A DNA stretch of 64,000 nt, taken from contig QXEO01000240.1 in assembly GCA_007115705.1 (NCBI GenBank), positions 1,089,290-1,153,289 of the forward strand, read 5' to 3'. Below, piece after piece: positions 32,632 through 44,066 of this stretch. The translations under genes and the position numbers were made by a program. Position 1 is the first letter of the stretch. Every line of letters begins with the position of its first letter. The stretch comes from Dactylis glomerata. Taxonomy: Eukaryota; Streptophyta; Magnoliopsida; Poales; Poaceae. The notes under the pieces were generated by a model, which did not search any database, was not told where the DNA came from, and saw only the letters and a list, made by a program, of their open reading frames with translations.

Positions 32632-35523
32632 CTATGCGGGATCCAAGTTCACCGCAATTGATGTCGTCTTGTTTGGATCCGTAGGGTGGACCTGAATTTT
32701 CTTTGAGTCCTGTGTTGTGTCGAAAGCCTTATCTGGCAGGGATAGTCCAACGTCGGGTAGCACATTATGATCTGTTTCTCCTTTTAACCTCTCGTATTCT
32801 GCTGTCATGCCGAAGGTTTGCGCCATCTTATTGAATTCTCTATCACATGTGTTGGCTACCTCAAAGCTTCCTTGTACTATGATTGTTCCTTTGGGTCCTG
32901 GAATTTTTAGCGTGAGATACGCGTAGTGCGGTACTGCCATGAATTTTGCAAATGCTGGGCACCCCAGGATTGCATGATATTGTGATGGCCAATCCATGAC
33001 TTCGAACTCCAGTTTCTCTCTTCTGTAGTTTGCGCTGCTACCAAAGCAGACATCGAGTTCTATTCTTCCCAAAGGGTAGTTTGCTGCTCCTGGTACTATC
33101 CCGTGGAAAGAGCAATCTGTTGGCTTCAGACTTGTTGGTGAGATACACATAGCCTTCAGTGTTTTAGCATATATTAAGTTTATGCCACTCCCTGCATCCA
33201 TGAACACTCTTCCGATGTCGTATCCTCCTATTTGCGCTTTTAGAACCATAGGCGAGTGGCCCGGTCGAGGAACTTTCCGTGGGTGGTCTGCTCTACTGAA
33301 CTTGACTGGTTGCTCTGACCATCGTAGGTACTCTGTGGTGGCTGGTGGTGATGATATTGCTAGGTTTATTTGCCTGGTTATGCTCTTCCGTTCTTTTTTC
33401 GACTTGGGCACCGGTTGAATCATAGCTGATATGTATACTTTTGACTCTAAGTGTCTTGGCAGTCTTTGAGTTTGATATCCTTGACTTCTCCGCTTTTCTC
33501 CTTGCCTTCCCTCTTGGCTTGAGCTCATTGCACCTTGCAACCTTAGGAATGTTCTGCAATCCTTCATCTGGTGATTTGAGACCCTTTTCCCGTCGAGATA
33601 CGCATAGTGGATTCGACAAGGTCCGTATAACATATCCTCAGCCGAAGGACCAGAGTACCTTGATTTTTCTGTTCCTTTTGTTTGAACCCTCCTGCCTTCG
33701 TATCCTTCCTCTTCTTCTAGCATATATCCTGCGGCTACCTGATTTCGCCTTCCTTGGTTGCCTCCGCTGCGGTATCTTCTCCTTTGTCGACTTATTCTGT
33801 CGACTTCTGGCGAACGTCCTCTTTTGTTGTTGTACGCGTCCTCTCCATCAGCGAATTTGTTGGCTTGTTCCATTAGCTCAGTTACTGTCGGGGGTCTTGT
33901 TCTTCCTATTTCTTCCACAAGATCTGAGCGACGAAGTCCCTCTGAAAAAGCATCTATTGCTCGTTCATCGGAGATGTCCTCTGCTGAGTTTTTGACTATA
34001 CTCCAACGTTGTATATAAGATCGTAGCGTTTCGCCTTTCTTCTGCACACATGCTTTAACTTCTTCCAGTGATGCTGGGCGCTTGTAGGTGGAACGAAAAT
34101 TTCTTGCGAATTGACTTTCGAGTTCCCCCCAGCTCCCGATAGACTCGTCGGGTAGGGTGTTCAACCAAGACCGGGCGGCTCCGGTGAGGTGTAGCTGCAA
34201 ACTTTGCATTGCAGTCGCCTTTGTTCCCCCTAATATCTGCACTGCCTGTAAATAATCTGATAGCCACAAGGTGGGTTCCTGCGACCCGTCATACTTGCTC
34301 TGATCATGAGGTAATTTAAATCCTTTGGGTACTCGCATTTTGCGAACCCTACGGGTAAAGCATAACGCGCCCATATCTTTATCATCGTCTTCGTAGTTTT
34401 CTTCCCTCCATGCATGCCGTGATTTATCTACTCGAGCTTGTGCTATTATACTTCTTGCTTCCTCCTTCCTTTTCCGTCGCTTTTCCTCTTCTGATGACTC
34501 ACTATAATCATCATCTGAGCCATTATATCTGAACTTTTCCTTGTGCCTTCCCTTGTAGCTTGTCGACTGCTGCTTTGGGCTTTGATCCCTGATCTTTCCT
34601 TCTACTATTTCGAGGCTTCGTATCGCGGCTCGGTGCATATCTTCTCGCGGGTCTCCATGCTCTGGTCTTGTAGCTAGCAGATACGCTTGTGCCGCTGCTA
34701 GTGCTGCTTCTGGCGTTTTTTGTATCAGATCGTCTTCCTCCTCCTCTGGTTGCGGGGTCGGGCTCCTTGAGTACCCTTCTTTTCTGCCGTATGCTGACAC
34801 CCCCCTGTTATGCTTTGGATCTCCACGCCTACCTCTGCTGTATTCTGAATCTTCACTATAATCTTCCCAATATTCTTCCCTTGATTCATTATTATTGTCT
34901 CGAAACATCATGTCTCTTTCCTCCCTTAATTTCTTCTTGTGTTGGTATAGCGCATATTGATATCCCATTAGAACTTCTCTTCGCGACCCCTCGGGTACTT
35001 CTGTGCCATGATTAATGGCTGATGTAATTATCCTCCATTCACCAGCCGAGACATGGACTTTCTCTTTTTCCTTTTTGTTGTGATTTTTCACTTTGTCGAC
35101 TTGCCTGTCGAATTTTTTGCTTCCTTCGCTGTTGTTTCCATCTTCTGCTTCAGTGATAATGACGCATAACTGATGTACTTTGGAGACGCCATTGCTTTTT
35201 CCGGCGAAGTCCTTTGTGTTGTTGTGTGTCTGATACACTTTCTCTTCTGAGTCGAAATTTTCTTCGATTTCGTCGCCTTCTGCGATTGACGCTTTCTCCA
35301 AGCTGACCAGCGAGTTTACCTCATTGGAAGAGCCTGATGACTCCAACGCTTCCTTTGTTTCGGGCTTTCTTGCCAGTGGATCTGGTTTCGTCGAATCTGA
35401 AAGGCAGGATGAACCCGACGGCCCGATGAAGATGCTCAAGCTTCCGATTGTTAATTCCACTTCTTGACTTCCGTCGACTTCTGGACTGCTGTTGGTTACA
35501 AGCGAAAAAGCCATCGAATTCAT
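32632..35523 (-). CDS. Gypsy gag-protease, ended by an in-frame TAG before pol
   Basis: 963 codons from ATG 35523; a TTG-initiated reading from 35559 is less likely because it begins in the primer binding site. Residues about 1-390 are charged and repetitive (acidic, then KEKEKVHV and EEEKRRKRKEEARS). The capsid-like retrotransposon gag domain follows (EPTLWLSDYLQAVQILGG, AARSWLNTLPDESIGSW, LEEVKACVQKKGETLRSYIQ). A short Cys/His stretch (CRIHYAYLDGKRVSNHQMKDC) is next. Near the C-terminus comes an aspartic protease (VFMDAGSGINLIYAKTL, catalytic D). The TAG at 32632-32634 is followed in frame by 21 open codons and then pol. It is either a read-through signal or a single mutation. Confidence 0.9.
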   Translation of the reverse strand: MNSMAFSLVTNSSPEVDGSQEVELTIGSLSIFIGPSGSSCLSDSTKPDPLARKPETKEALESSGSSNEVNSLVSLEKASIAEGDEIEENFDSEEKVYQTHNNTKDFAGKSNGVSKVHQLCVIITEAEDGNNSEGSKKFDRQVDKVKNHNKKEKEKVHVSAGEWRIITSAINHGTEVPEGSRREVLMGYQYALYQHKKKLREERDMMFRDNNNESREEYWEDYSEDSEYSRGRRGDPKHNRGVSAYGRKEGYSRSPTPQPEEEEDDLIQKTPEAALAAAQAYLLATRPEHGDPREDMHRAAIRSLEIVEGKIRDQSPKQQSTSYKGRHKEKFRYNGSDDDYSESSEEEKRRKRKEEARSIIAQARVDKSRHAWREENYEDDDKDMGALCFTRRVRKMRVPKGFKLPHDQSKYDGSQEPTLWLSDYLQAVQILGGTKATAMQSLQLHLTGAARSWLNTLPDESIGSWGELESQFARNFRSTYKRPASLEEVKACVQKKGETLRSYIQRWSIVKNSAEDISDERAIDAFSEGLRRSDLVEEIGRTRPPTVTELMEQANKFADGEDAYNNKRGRSPEVDRISRQRRRYRSGGNQGRRNQVAAGYMLEEEEGYEGRRVQTKGTEKSRYSGPSAEDMLYGPCRIHYAYLDGKRVSNHQMKDCRTFLRLQGAMSSSQEGRQGEKRRSQGYQTQRLPRHLESKVYISAMIQPVPKSKKERKSITRQINLAISSPPATTEYLRWSEQPVKFSRADHPRKVPRPGHSPMVLKAQIGGYDIGRVFMDAGSGINLIYAKTLKAMCISPTSLKPTDCSFHGIVPGAANYPLGRIELDVCFGSSANYRREKLEFEVMDWPSQYHAILGCPAFAKFMAVPHYAYLTLKIPGPKGTIIVQGSFEVANTCDREFNKMAQTFGMTAEYERLKGETDHNVLPDVGLSLPDKAFDTTQDSKKIQVHPTDPNKTTSIAVNLDPA

Positions 35524-35540
35524 GATTCCAACACCCAGGT

Positions 35541-35558
35541 TTCCCACGGTCGGCGCCA
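35541..35558 (-). other. primer binding site of the Tat-type element
   Basis: Directly inside the 5' LTR the minus strand reads TGGCGCCGACCGTGGGAA. TGG pairs with the universal tRNA CCA end; I cannot name the tRNA from sequence alone. Confidence 0.65.
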
Positions 35559-35560
35559 AT

Positions 35561-35895
35561 TGACAAGGGTTAACTCGACAAATGTCCTAGATGAAGGACT
35601 TAGGATCGGGGAGATAGGGCGTTGGATGAACTCGAAGGTAAAGTTAGTCGAAATAGATGTATATCGAAAGTAAACTTGGGTATTCAACCTGGCTTGCTTT
35701 CAATCTGCCCTCCCCCGTCCTCTCCTGGCCCCTATATATAGGTGGCTAGGTCTCGAGGATCGGGTCGGGTTCGATACAGATTACAAATATCGACATACGG
35801 AAATAACTCGTATTCGACTATCATTACAATTGGGCCTAACTCATCGGGCCTCAGGGGTACTCAACTAACGGGCTCTATTAGCTATACCCTTGTCA
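35561..35895 (-). repeat. 5' LTR (in element orientation) of the Tat-type element
   Basis: 335 bp, TGACAAGGG to CCCTTGTCA, with perfect 9-bp inverted ends. Against the other LTR I see two substitutions (g/a at position 5 and t/c in tatat[t/c]gaaag). Confidence 0.92.
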
Positions 35896-36072
35896 ATCGG
35901 AGTTATTTATGTGATATAAACTATATTTTGATCTATCTTGTACCCCTGTTATTTCACGTAATTATAACATAATTATATTGTTTATACTATTTTTTATTAA
36001 AAATATTATAAAATTTATTATTACATATTTATATAACACATTTTAATTGTAAACAAAAAAGAAACAATAAAT

Positions 36073-36153
36073 GGGGGCAGCCAGGGCTCGAACCTAGCTG
36101 CTTAGGGTTCAAACCGAGAGGCCGGCGGACATAGCCACTAGGGCAGAGAGGAG
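36073..36153 (-). other. tRNA-like relic inside the CACTA element
   Basis: The minus strand carries ggttcgagccc (B-box pattern) and, about 45 bases before it, tagtggctatg (A-box pattern). The acceptor ends do not pair, so this is not a working tRNA. Similar segments occur in other Triticeae CACTA elements as far as I remember. Confidence 0.35.
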
Positions 36154-36397
36154 TTGTTGTCAACCTACCCTGCGCGTTCGTTTTGTGCTTACCCTTCAGT
36201 AGCCATGGCGCACGCATCCTCAGTGCACGACGGCTACCTTTAGCCGTGGTGCACGCCTCCTCGGTGCATGTACGGGTATGGTGGATAAGGCCTCGTGCCG
36301 CTCACGCATCTCCATCTCAGATTCATTTCGCCCCCGCACCCCTCACTTCTCCATCTCCAGCCACCCTCACTCCCGCGGTGTCAAGCTGCCACCGCCC

Positions 36398-36485
36398 CGC
36401 GACACGTCAAGCTGCCATGCGCCCTCGCGACGTCAAGCCGCTGCCGCCCCCGCGACGTCAAGCTGCTGCCGCCCCCGCGACATCT
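36398..36485 (+). repeat. three short GC-rich tandem units in the CACTA interior
   Basis: Units of about 26 bp built on cgcgacgtcaagc and ctgccgccccc follow each other near 36395, 36425 and 36452. They give Pro/Ala/Ser-rich reading in all frames; none of these frames has a recognised domain. Confidence 0.6.
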
Positions 36486-36737
36486 CCATCACCGGCCCCA
36501 TTTTGCCGCCTCCCCCATTTCGCTGTCACCGAGGCTGCTCCCGAAAGGAGATCGACCCCGAGCCGCCTCCGCCCCTGCTTCCCTATCGCTGTCCCCGCTC
36601 GTCCTCTCCATCAAGCCGCCGGTGCCCACTTCCCCGACCACCGACTGTGAGCCCGGCTTCCCCATCGATGTCAAGGTATACTCTGCCTAGATGCTACGCT
36701 GCTTGCTGCTACTTGGCTGGTGCTACTTGCTTGCTGC

Positions 36738-38346
36738 TGATGTCTCACAGGACCCGTTGGGAAACCCCAAGAGGAAGGTATGATGAGAACAACAGTAAGT
36801 TTTCCCTCAGTATGAAACCAAAGTTTAATCGACCAGTAGGAGAAATAAATCACTTTTGAAGGTTCCTGCTAGCTGACTTTTGGTAGGGCGCACTACCCGC
36901 GTCAGACAACAACGTGGAACCTACACACAACACAACCAAAATACTTTGCCCCAACTTACAATGAGGTTGTCAATCTCACTGGTTTTACTAAAAACAAAGG
37001 ATTAAACGTATAGTGTGGAAAAAGATGTTTGTTTGCAGTGAATGAAATAGTACTTGCGGAAAGTAAACAATGTTTGCAGTAGATGGTATTATCAATATAA
37101 AGGAATGGACTAGGGTCCACAATTCACTAGAGGTGTCTCTCCAAAGATAAATAACATGCTGGGTGAACAAATTATAGTTGGGAAATTGACAAATAGAGAA
37201 TGCATAACAATGCATGTACATGTCATGAAGATCACTATGAGATTCATTTGGGCATTACAACATAATACATAGACCGTAATCCAACTGCATCTATGACTAA
37301 TAATCCACCTTCAAGATATCATCCGAACAATCTTTGGGTATTAAGTAGCAAGCAACAGATTATCGCCTTAAGCAAAGTGTGTAATGTAAACAATACAATT
37401 ATCATTGAACAAAAGATTGTTGTTTTCTCCCTAGTAGCAATAGCACATCTACTACCTTAGAAGTTATTGTCACTCTACCAGATTACTAGAGGCATGAACC
37501 CACTATCGAGCATAAATACTCCCTCTTAGAGTCACTAGCATCTACTTGGCGAAAGTATCTACTAGCAACAGAGAGCATGCAAGATCACAAATAACATAGA
37601 CATGATAGATCAATAATCAACTTGACATAGTACTCAATATTCATTGGATCCCAACAAACATAACATGTAGAATTACAATAAGATGATCTTGATCATGATA
37701 GGCAGCTCACAAGATCTAAACATGGAGGCGCAAATAGGAGAAGACAACCATCTAGCTACCGCTATGGACCCGTAGTCCAAAGATGAACTACTCACGCATC
37801 ACTCCAGAGGCAGGCATGGCGATGAAGAAGGCCTCTGGTGATGATTCCCCTCTCCGGCAGGGTGCCGGGAAGAGCTTCTAGACCCTCCCAAACTAGGGTC
37901 GACGATGGCGGTGGCTTATAGTACTTTTCGTGGATGGAGGCTCCGGGCTTTAGGGTTTTCCCGAAGATGTGAATTTGTAGGCGGAAGGGCGAGGTCGATG
38001 GGCGCCCGAGGGGCCCACACCATGGGATGGCGCGACCAGGGGCTGGGCCGCGCCACCACCAGGTGTGATCGGCTCCTGGCTGGTCTCCATATCTCCTTTG
38101 GACTCTGTCTTCGTGTCAGATAAGTAGGCACTTTGGCTTTTGTTTCGTCCAATTCCGAGAATATTTCCTTCAGTAAAAACCTAGAATAGAAAAATAGCAG
38201 AAAATAGAACTGGCATCGTGGCATCTTGTTAATAGGTTAGTTCCAGAAAATGTATAAAAACGCCACAAAGTGTAAACAAAACATAAAGCAATTGGTGTAA
38301 AACAAGCATGGGCATAAAAAATTATAGATACATTTGCAACGTATCA
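36738..38346 (-). repeat. element G: left LTR (3' LTR in its own orientation)
   Basis: 1,609 bp, from tgatgtctcacagg to caacgtatca. It aligns in reverse with the LTRs of J and H. The left flank gctgc (36733-36737) would be the target duplication; the partner lies outside the window. Together with 42103-42270 and 56868-57354 it frames element G. Confidence 0.85.
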
Positions 38347-41300
38347 AGCATCCCCAAACTTAACTCCTTCTCTTCCTCGAGTAGGTAAGTGATAACAAAA
38401 ATAATTTTTGAGGTGACATGCAGCCAACACAATCTTGATCAAGTTATTGTAAAGCATTGCAAGCTGAGATCAAAATACTCTAAACATGGGCATAAAAGAT
38501 ATAATTCTAACAATAGAACTTAGCAACCATGTTACAACATGAAAAGTAACACAAACAAAAGATCATGAATAATAATGCATTGAAAGTTATTTGTTTGTTT
38601 TGAGCATAGAGAAAACATAGCAAAGTGGTATTCAGCTTGTCCCTCGTGGAATAGCAAAACATAAATGCATAGGACACCTTGAAAGTTCAAAGGGTGACTA
38701 GATACAAATAATTTGAGAACAAGCAATACCATTATCATGAATCAATCAAATAATAAATTTTGGGACTATGCACATTATACTCAGAATGACAACTATGCTC
38801 TCTTAAATGGTGCATAAAGATAGAAGATGAATACTCAACATAAAAGTAAAAAAAGAAAGGCCCTTCGCAGAGGGAAGTAGTGTTACAAGTTTTATAAAGC
38901 TTCCAAAAATTATGGAACTTATTAGCTTTGAGCTCTCATTGCCCCTATCATTGGCATCTTGAATGGTTAAGGTTAATGTGAGAGCAAATATGAGTTAGAT
39001 ACTTGACAAACCATAAGTTGAAAATCTCATATCCCTTGAATACGAGTACCTAAACCACATGCTACTCGACTTAGGTCCCAAGTAAGTTATTGTCATTGTA
39101 AGCATACATGTATCATCGAGAACGCCAACGGGGTACCTCCTGCCCGATGATATGAAAGCTTTCCCATATCAAAATGACAAGATAAACAGACAATGAACAC
39201 CTCGACATCTCTTTTATTTACCATTGGGTATAGCTTTTTATTATGAGATGCATCGTCGAATGTCCACTATGGTTATGTTGTAAATTTCCACCATGAATGA
39301 TGCATGGTTTAGATTAGCGGCCCAGGCGTTTCTCTAACACATATACAAACTCTGTGAGCTCACAAGTTTCCAACTTATTTCACACCGCTAGGCATCCATA
39401 AACAAAAGATCATGATATCAACTAAATAGGAATAAGTGCAATGTTGAAAACATGCCCCATGAAAGCATGGTTGTGCTAACTCTCAACTTATAATTTGCAA
39501 GCATATAAACTTCATAAGAGAATCACAATGGTAAAGTTTATTAAGTGCAAGAAAGTAAAATGTGCCATCAAGTTCGTGAGAGCTTTACTAACTAATTTTC
39601 TCATAACAAAAAATTTAATTTGGAAGATAGACAAAATCATGATGAATATACTTGGAATAGCAATAATGCTAATAGGTAGATATGGTGGAAACATTGGCAA
39701 ACTTTGGTTTTTGGGAGTTGGATGCACGAGTATAGCTCATACTCAGTACAGGTGAAGGCTAGCAAGAGACTGGGAGAGCGACCAACTAAGAGAGCAATAA
39801 TGGCCATAATCATGCCTAGCGACAAAACATTATTAATCAAAGCATAAAATGCTATTACAAGTCAAAAACTAAATGATCATAGAGGCATAAGGTGACTGGT
39901 TCATAGTCATAACATGGTGTAAGTATGTGCCAAGTCAACCCAAATAAAGCATTAAAGGAGAATACCACAATATTATGCTTCTGTATGATGAAAACAACGC
40001 ATGATTCTTTCAATGGTACATTAAGCACTCTCAGTCATTTGAGACAAGTCATGCTACAACAATAACTACTAAGAATATAATCAAATTAATATCTAGCATA
40101 ACATGCTAAAGTCTAAGCCACAGTCTAGACAAGCTTCCTTTTGCACCACTATAAGCATGAAATATTTTACTCTTCTCCAACACCAATCAACTTATTTGAA
40201 ACAACTCTCAAAGATAATAATCAACAAAGACCAGAGGGATAAACACACCTAACTAAAAAGAACTAACAAGTTCTGAACAAAAATAAAGGCAAAAAACAAA
40301 AGCTAAACATAGTACTAGCAAAAGAGAACACTCGAATAACAATAAGAGTGAAAACTAGAGTGTTCTAGGCAATGAGAACGGAGTGTGTCTTCTCCAAAAG
40401 AAATATGCTGGGATCCTACCATTTATTACAGTAAACAAAACAAAAGAAAACTAAAAACAAAAATAAAGATGCTCCAATAAAAACACATAGCATATGAAGC
40501 AATAAAAATATAGTGCCTTGAAAGATGACCTGATATTTTGTTGATGAAGAAGGGGGTGCCTTGGGCATCCCCAAGCTTTGACGCTTGTACTTCTTGGATA
40601 TTTCTTGGGGTGACATGGGCATCCCCAAGCTTGAGCTTTTGTCCATCCTTCATCTAATCACATCATTCTCCTTTCCCTACATTTGAAAACTTCCTTCATA
40701 CAAAACTTCACACAATTCTCATTAGCAACATTAGTATATGCAAGATAGTAGATCCACTTTTGGTTTAGTTTCAACTCAAGTACAACATCTATTAAAACAT
40801 TAGCTACTGTAGCAACTTCTTTTAAAAATTCTTCTGATCATAAGAACTCAAAAAGAAAGAGATTAAGAGGCAAATACAAATAGTGGCAGCAATCTATCAA
40901 AACAGAACAACAAGTAAAGATCAATTTTTTCGGAAATCTTCTGTTGCTCAAATCAAAAAGTGCAAAAATAACTGAATTTAGATAATAACCTGGGGCATAT
41001 GCCCAAAAAATTGCAGATCAATATGACGTTTTGGGGTTTTTCACGATTTTTTACAGCGAAGCACAGAAATCTGTTTCGGGACAGCAACTTCCCCAAAATT
41101 TTACCTTCTTCCTATTAGAGGCTATTCTTGGCACAAAAATGAAATAAAAAGGATAAGGAGAGGTTGTTACAGAGGTAACAACTTCCAAGACTCAACAAAA
41201 GAAAAAAATACTGAAATAAAACATGGGTTATCTCCCAAGAGTGCTTTTCTTTAACGCCTTTAAGCTAGGCGCAGAAAGTAAGAATCAAGTATTTTCAAGT

Positions 41301-42102
41301 GAAGAAGCATGAAGATCAATACCAGAAGTCTTTTCAACAAGGAATTGTATTTTATCCATATAAGTTTTAGAAGATCCTCTCTCAACACTCTTGGGTTCAC
41401 TACTTTCATCAAATTGGTTTTCACGAATAATCCAATCAAAATTCTTTTCCAAAGCTTCATGCATTCCTAAGAGTTTAAAAGGTATTGGTATTTTGATTTC
41501 CTCCCCATTTTTGGATTTGGTTTTGTCTATCTTTTCAAGTGTACCAATAACATCTACACATGAGCCTATCATATTAAATGATCAAAGACTTTCCTGGATT
41601 TTATAACAACATCTCTAAATTCTTTACGCAAAGTTTCCAGAATAAAATCTCTCTTTTCAGTGTCTTCAACATCATGAAGTTTAAGAAACATTTGTTGTAT
41701 TATGGGGTTAAGGTTAACAAACCTAGCCTCAAACATGTGAACTAAGTAGGCCGCAGCAGTTTCATAATTAGGAGCAAGTTCTACTAAGGATCTATCCTCA
41801 ATATCTTTGTACTTACTGACATGATTAAAGAATTCTTCAATGTTATCTTTCCCAATTATAGAACCACTACCTACTGATAAGTCTTTCAAAATGTACTTCG
41901 GGATTAACATAATGAACTAAAAATAAGGTAACAAAATACCAACTATAAAAGGAACTAATTTTTTTTATTTTTGATAAAAAGAAGTAAATAAGACAAAGTA
42001 CAGAAACTAAGCAAAATAATAATAAAGTAAAGAGATTGGAAGTGAGAGACTCCCCTTGTAGAAATCCTCTTTCTCCCCGGCAACGGTGCCAGAAAATAGT
42101 CT
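38347..42102 (-). mobile_element. element G interior (non-autonomous, Athila-like)
   Basis: Minus-strand interior between the two LTRs. Next to the left LTR the minus strand reads gttaagtttggggatgct (polypurine tract). 38400-41280 is non-coding and aligns with the 3' parts of J, H and K. A broken frame at 41285-41910 is the only coding remnant. A primer site (TGGCACCGTTGCCGGGG, minus) is at 42074-42091. gag, reverse transcriptase and integrase are absent. Confidence 0.8.
41285..41910 (-). pseudogene. element G copy of the unrecognised 198-residue frame, one frameshift
   Basis: Reads MLIPKYILKDLSVGSGSIIG to RKVFDHLI and stops at 41569. A second frame overlapping by four bases goes on MIGSCVDVIGTLEK to DLHASSLENT, stop at 41285. 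Comparison with J and K shows one T missing in the run before aatatg. The protein matches nothing I recognise; see the intact copy in element J. Confidence 0.75.
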
Positions 42103-42270
42103 TGATGTCTCACAGGACCCGTTGGGAAACCCCAAGAGGAAGGTATGATGAGCACAGCTGTAAGTTTTCCCTCAGTATGAAACCAAAGTTTAAAATCGAC
42201 CAGTAGGAGAAAGAAATCACTTCTGAAGGTTGCTGCTAGCTGACTTTTGGTAGGGCGCACTACCGGTGCC
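42103..42270 (-). repeat. element G: right LTR, first 168 bp (split by element H)
   Basis: Starts tgatgtctcacagg like 36738 and aligns to 36905, where element H cuts in after gtgcc. The LTR resumes at 56868. Confidence 0.88.
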
Positions 42271-43871
42271 TGATATGTCTCAAATGTATCTATAATTTTT
42301 TATGCTTCATGCTTGTTTATGCACCATTTTCTTTGTGTTTGGTTACACTTTGTGGCGTTTTTATGCATTTTCCGAAACTAACCTATTAACGAGATGCCAC
42401 AGTGCCAGTTCCCTGTTTTCTGCTGTTTTTGTGTTTCAGAAAAGTTACACAAAAAATATTCTTGGAATTGGATGAAACAAAAGCCGAAGTTCCTATTTTT
42501 TCCAACACGAGACGGAGTCCAAAGCAGAGACGGAGGGGGCCAGAGGGCAGCCGCACCATAGGGTGGCGTGGGCCACCCCCTTGCCGCGCCACCAGGTGCC
42601 GTGGACCCCTAGTCCACCCCCTAACATCGCCCTTCTGCCTATATATTCTCCTCGATGAGAAAACCCTAAGGGCTCAAACTCTTTTCCAGAAAACATATTG
42701 CAAGCCGCCGCCGTCGTTGACGTGAGATCGGGAGGGTCCAGAAGCTCTTCCCGGCACCCTGCCGGAGAGGGGAATCACCATCGGAGGCCTTCTTCATCAC
42801 CATGCCTGCCTCCGGAGTGATGTGTGAGTAGTCTACCTTGCACTACGGGTCCATAGTAGTAGCTAGATGGATGTCTTCTCCTCCATGTGCTCCATGTTTA
42901 GATCTTGTGAGCTACCTATCATGATCAAGATCATCGTTATGTAATTCTACATGTTGTGTTTGTTGGGATCCGATGAATATTGAGTACTATGTCAAGTTGA
43001 TTTGTGATTTATTATCTCTATGTTGTTTATGATCTTGCATGCTCTCCGTTGCTAGTAGATATCTTGGCCGAGTAGATGCTAGTGACTCCAAGAGGGGGTA
43101 TTTATGCTCGAGAGTGACAACAACTTCTAAGATTGTAGATGTACTGTTGCTACTAGGGAGAAAATAACAATCTTGTGTTCAAGGACATTTGTATTGTTTA
43201 CATTACACACTTTGCTTAAGGCGATAATCTGTTGCTTGCAACTTAATACCCAACGGTTGTTCGAATGATATCCGACGGGTGGATTATTAGTCATAGATGC
43301 AGTTGGATTACGGTCTATGTATTATGTTGTAATGCCCAAGTGAATCTCATAGTGATCCTCGTGACATGTACATGCATTGTTTGCATTCTCTATTCTGTCA
43401 ATTGCCCAACTATAATTTGTTTACCCAGCATGTTATTTATCTTTATGGAGAGACACCTCTAGTGAACTATGGACCCTGGTCCATTCTTTTACATTCATAT
43501 TACCGTTTACTTTCTATAAGCATTATTTACTTTATCGCAAACAAATATCTTTTACCACACGATACGTTTAATCCTTTGTTTATAGCAAATCAGTGAGATT
43601 GACAACCTCACTGCTAGTTGGGGCAAAGTACTTTGGTTGTGTTGTGTGCAGGTTCCATGTTATAGCTGGCGCCAAGCTAAGCCCTAGATAAGGCGCCATA
43701 TATAAATTGTCTAGAGCAGTCGCCAAGTCAGCTAGCATCAACCTTTGGAAGTTGGTTCTTTCTCCTACTGGTTCGATTAAACCTTGGTTTCATAATGAGG
43801 GAAACTTACCACTGTGCTCATCATACCTTCCTCTTGGGGTTCCCAACTGGGTGGCTAGCACCGCCGAATCA
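42271..43871 (+). repeat. element H 5' LTR
   Basis: TGATATGTCTCAAATG to ccgccgaatca. A TATA-like cctatatattc is near 42638. Confidence 0.88.
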
Positions 43872-44066
43872 AGCATTTTTCTAGCGCCGTTGCCGGGGAG
43901 AAAGAGGATTTCCGCAAGGGGAGTCTCTTGCTTCCAATCTTTTACTTTGTTATTGTTTTGCTTACTTTCTTTACTTTATTTTTGATTGCATCTTTTTATC
44001 AAAAATACAAAAAAATAGTTCCTTTATAGTTGTTATTTTTGCTTGTCTGATTTTAGTCTTGCTAGA

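Larger units (their letters stand above)
28550..35895 (-). mobile_element. young Tat-lineage Gypsy element without integrase
   Basis: Two 335-bp LTRs (28550-28884 and 35561-35895) begin TGAC and end GTCA and differ by eye at only two positions. The flanks atcgg (28545-28549 and 35896-35900) are a perfect 5-bp target duplication. gag-protease and RT-RNase H frames run on the minus strand. A second, plus-type RNase H with its own D-E-D motif marks the Tat branch. No integrase is present between pol and the 3' LTR. That space (28885-30708) holds an opposite-strand AT-hook/B3 gene and non-coding sequence. Confidence 0.92.
25057..36737 (+). mobile_element. CACTA (En/Spm-type) element, left end and interior; right end not in window
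   Basis: It starts CACTAGTAGGAAAAGG at 25057. The next 240 bp hold repeated subterminal motifs in both orientations (tagccgtagcgcac and gtgcgctacggctaa). Its own sequence is 25057-25297, 26930-28549 and 35896-36737. The gaps are a solo LTR and a Gypsy element, each flanked by duplicated CACTA sequence. Similar motifs recur near 36195-36260. It carries an AP2-like and an RNase H1-like pseudogene but no visible transposase. Element G interrupts or ends it at 36738, so its true length is unknown. Confidence 0.8.

Noticed and set aside
35524..35559. TTG start of the gag frame at 35559
   Set aside because: It overlaps the primer binding site; ATG at 35523 is more likely for a plant element.
36073..36153. 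Functional tRNA gene
   Set aside because: Only box-like motifs are present; the acceptor stem and anticodon arm do not pair.
36183..36859. Overlapping plus-strand frames up to 193 codons rich in Pro, Ser and Arg
   Set aside because: Three frames are open at once over GC-rich tandem repeats and one runs into the LTR of element G; no recognisable domain.
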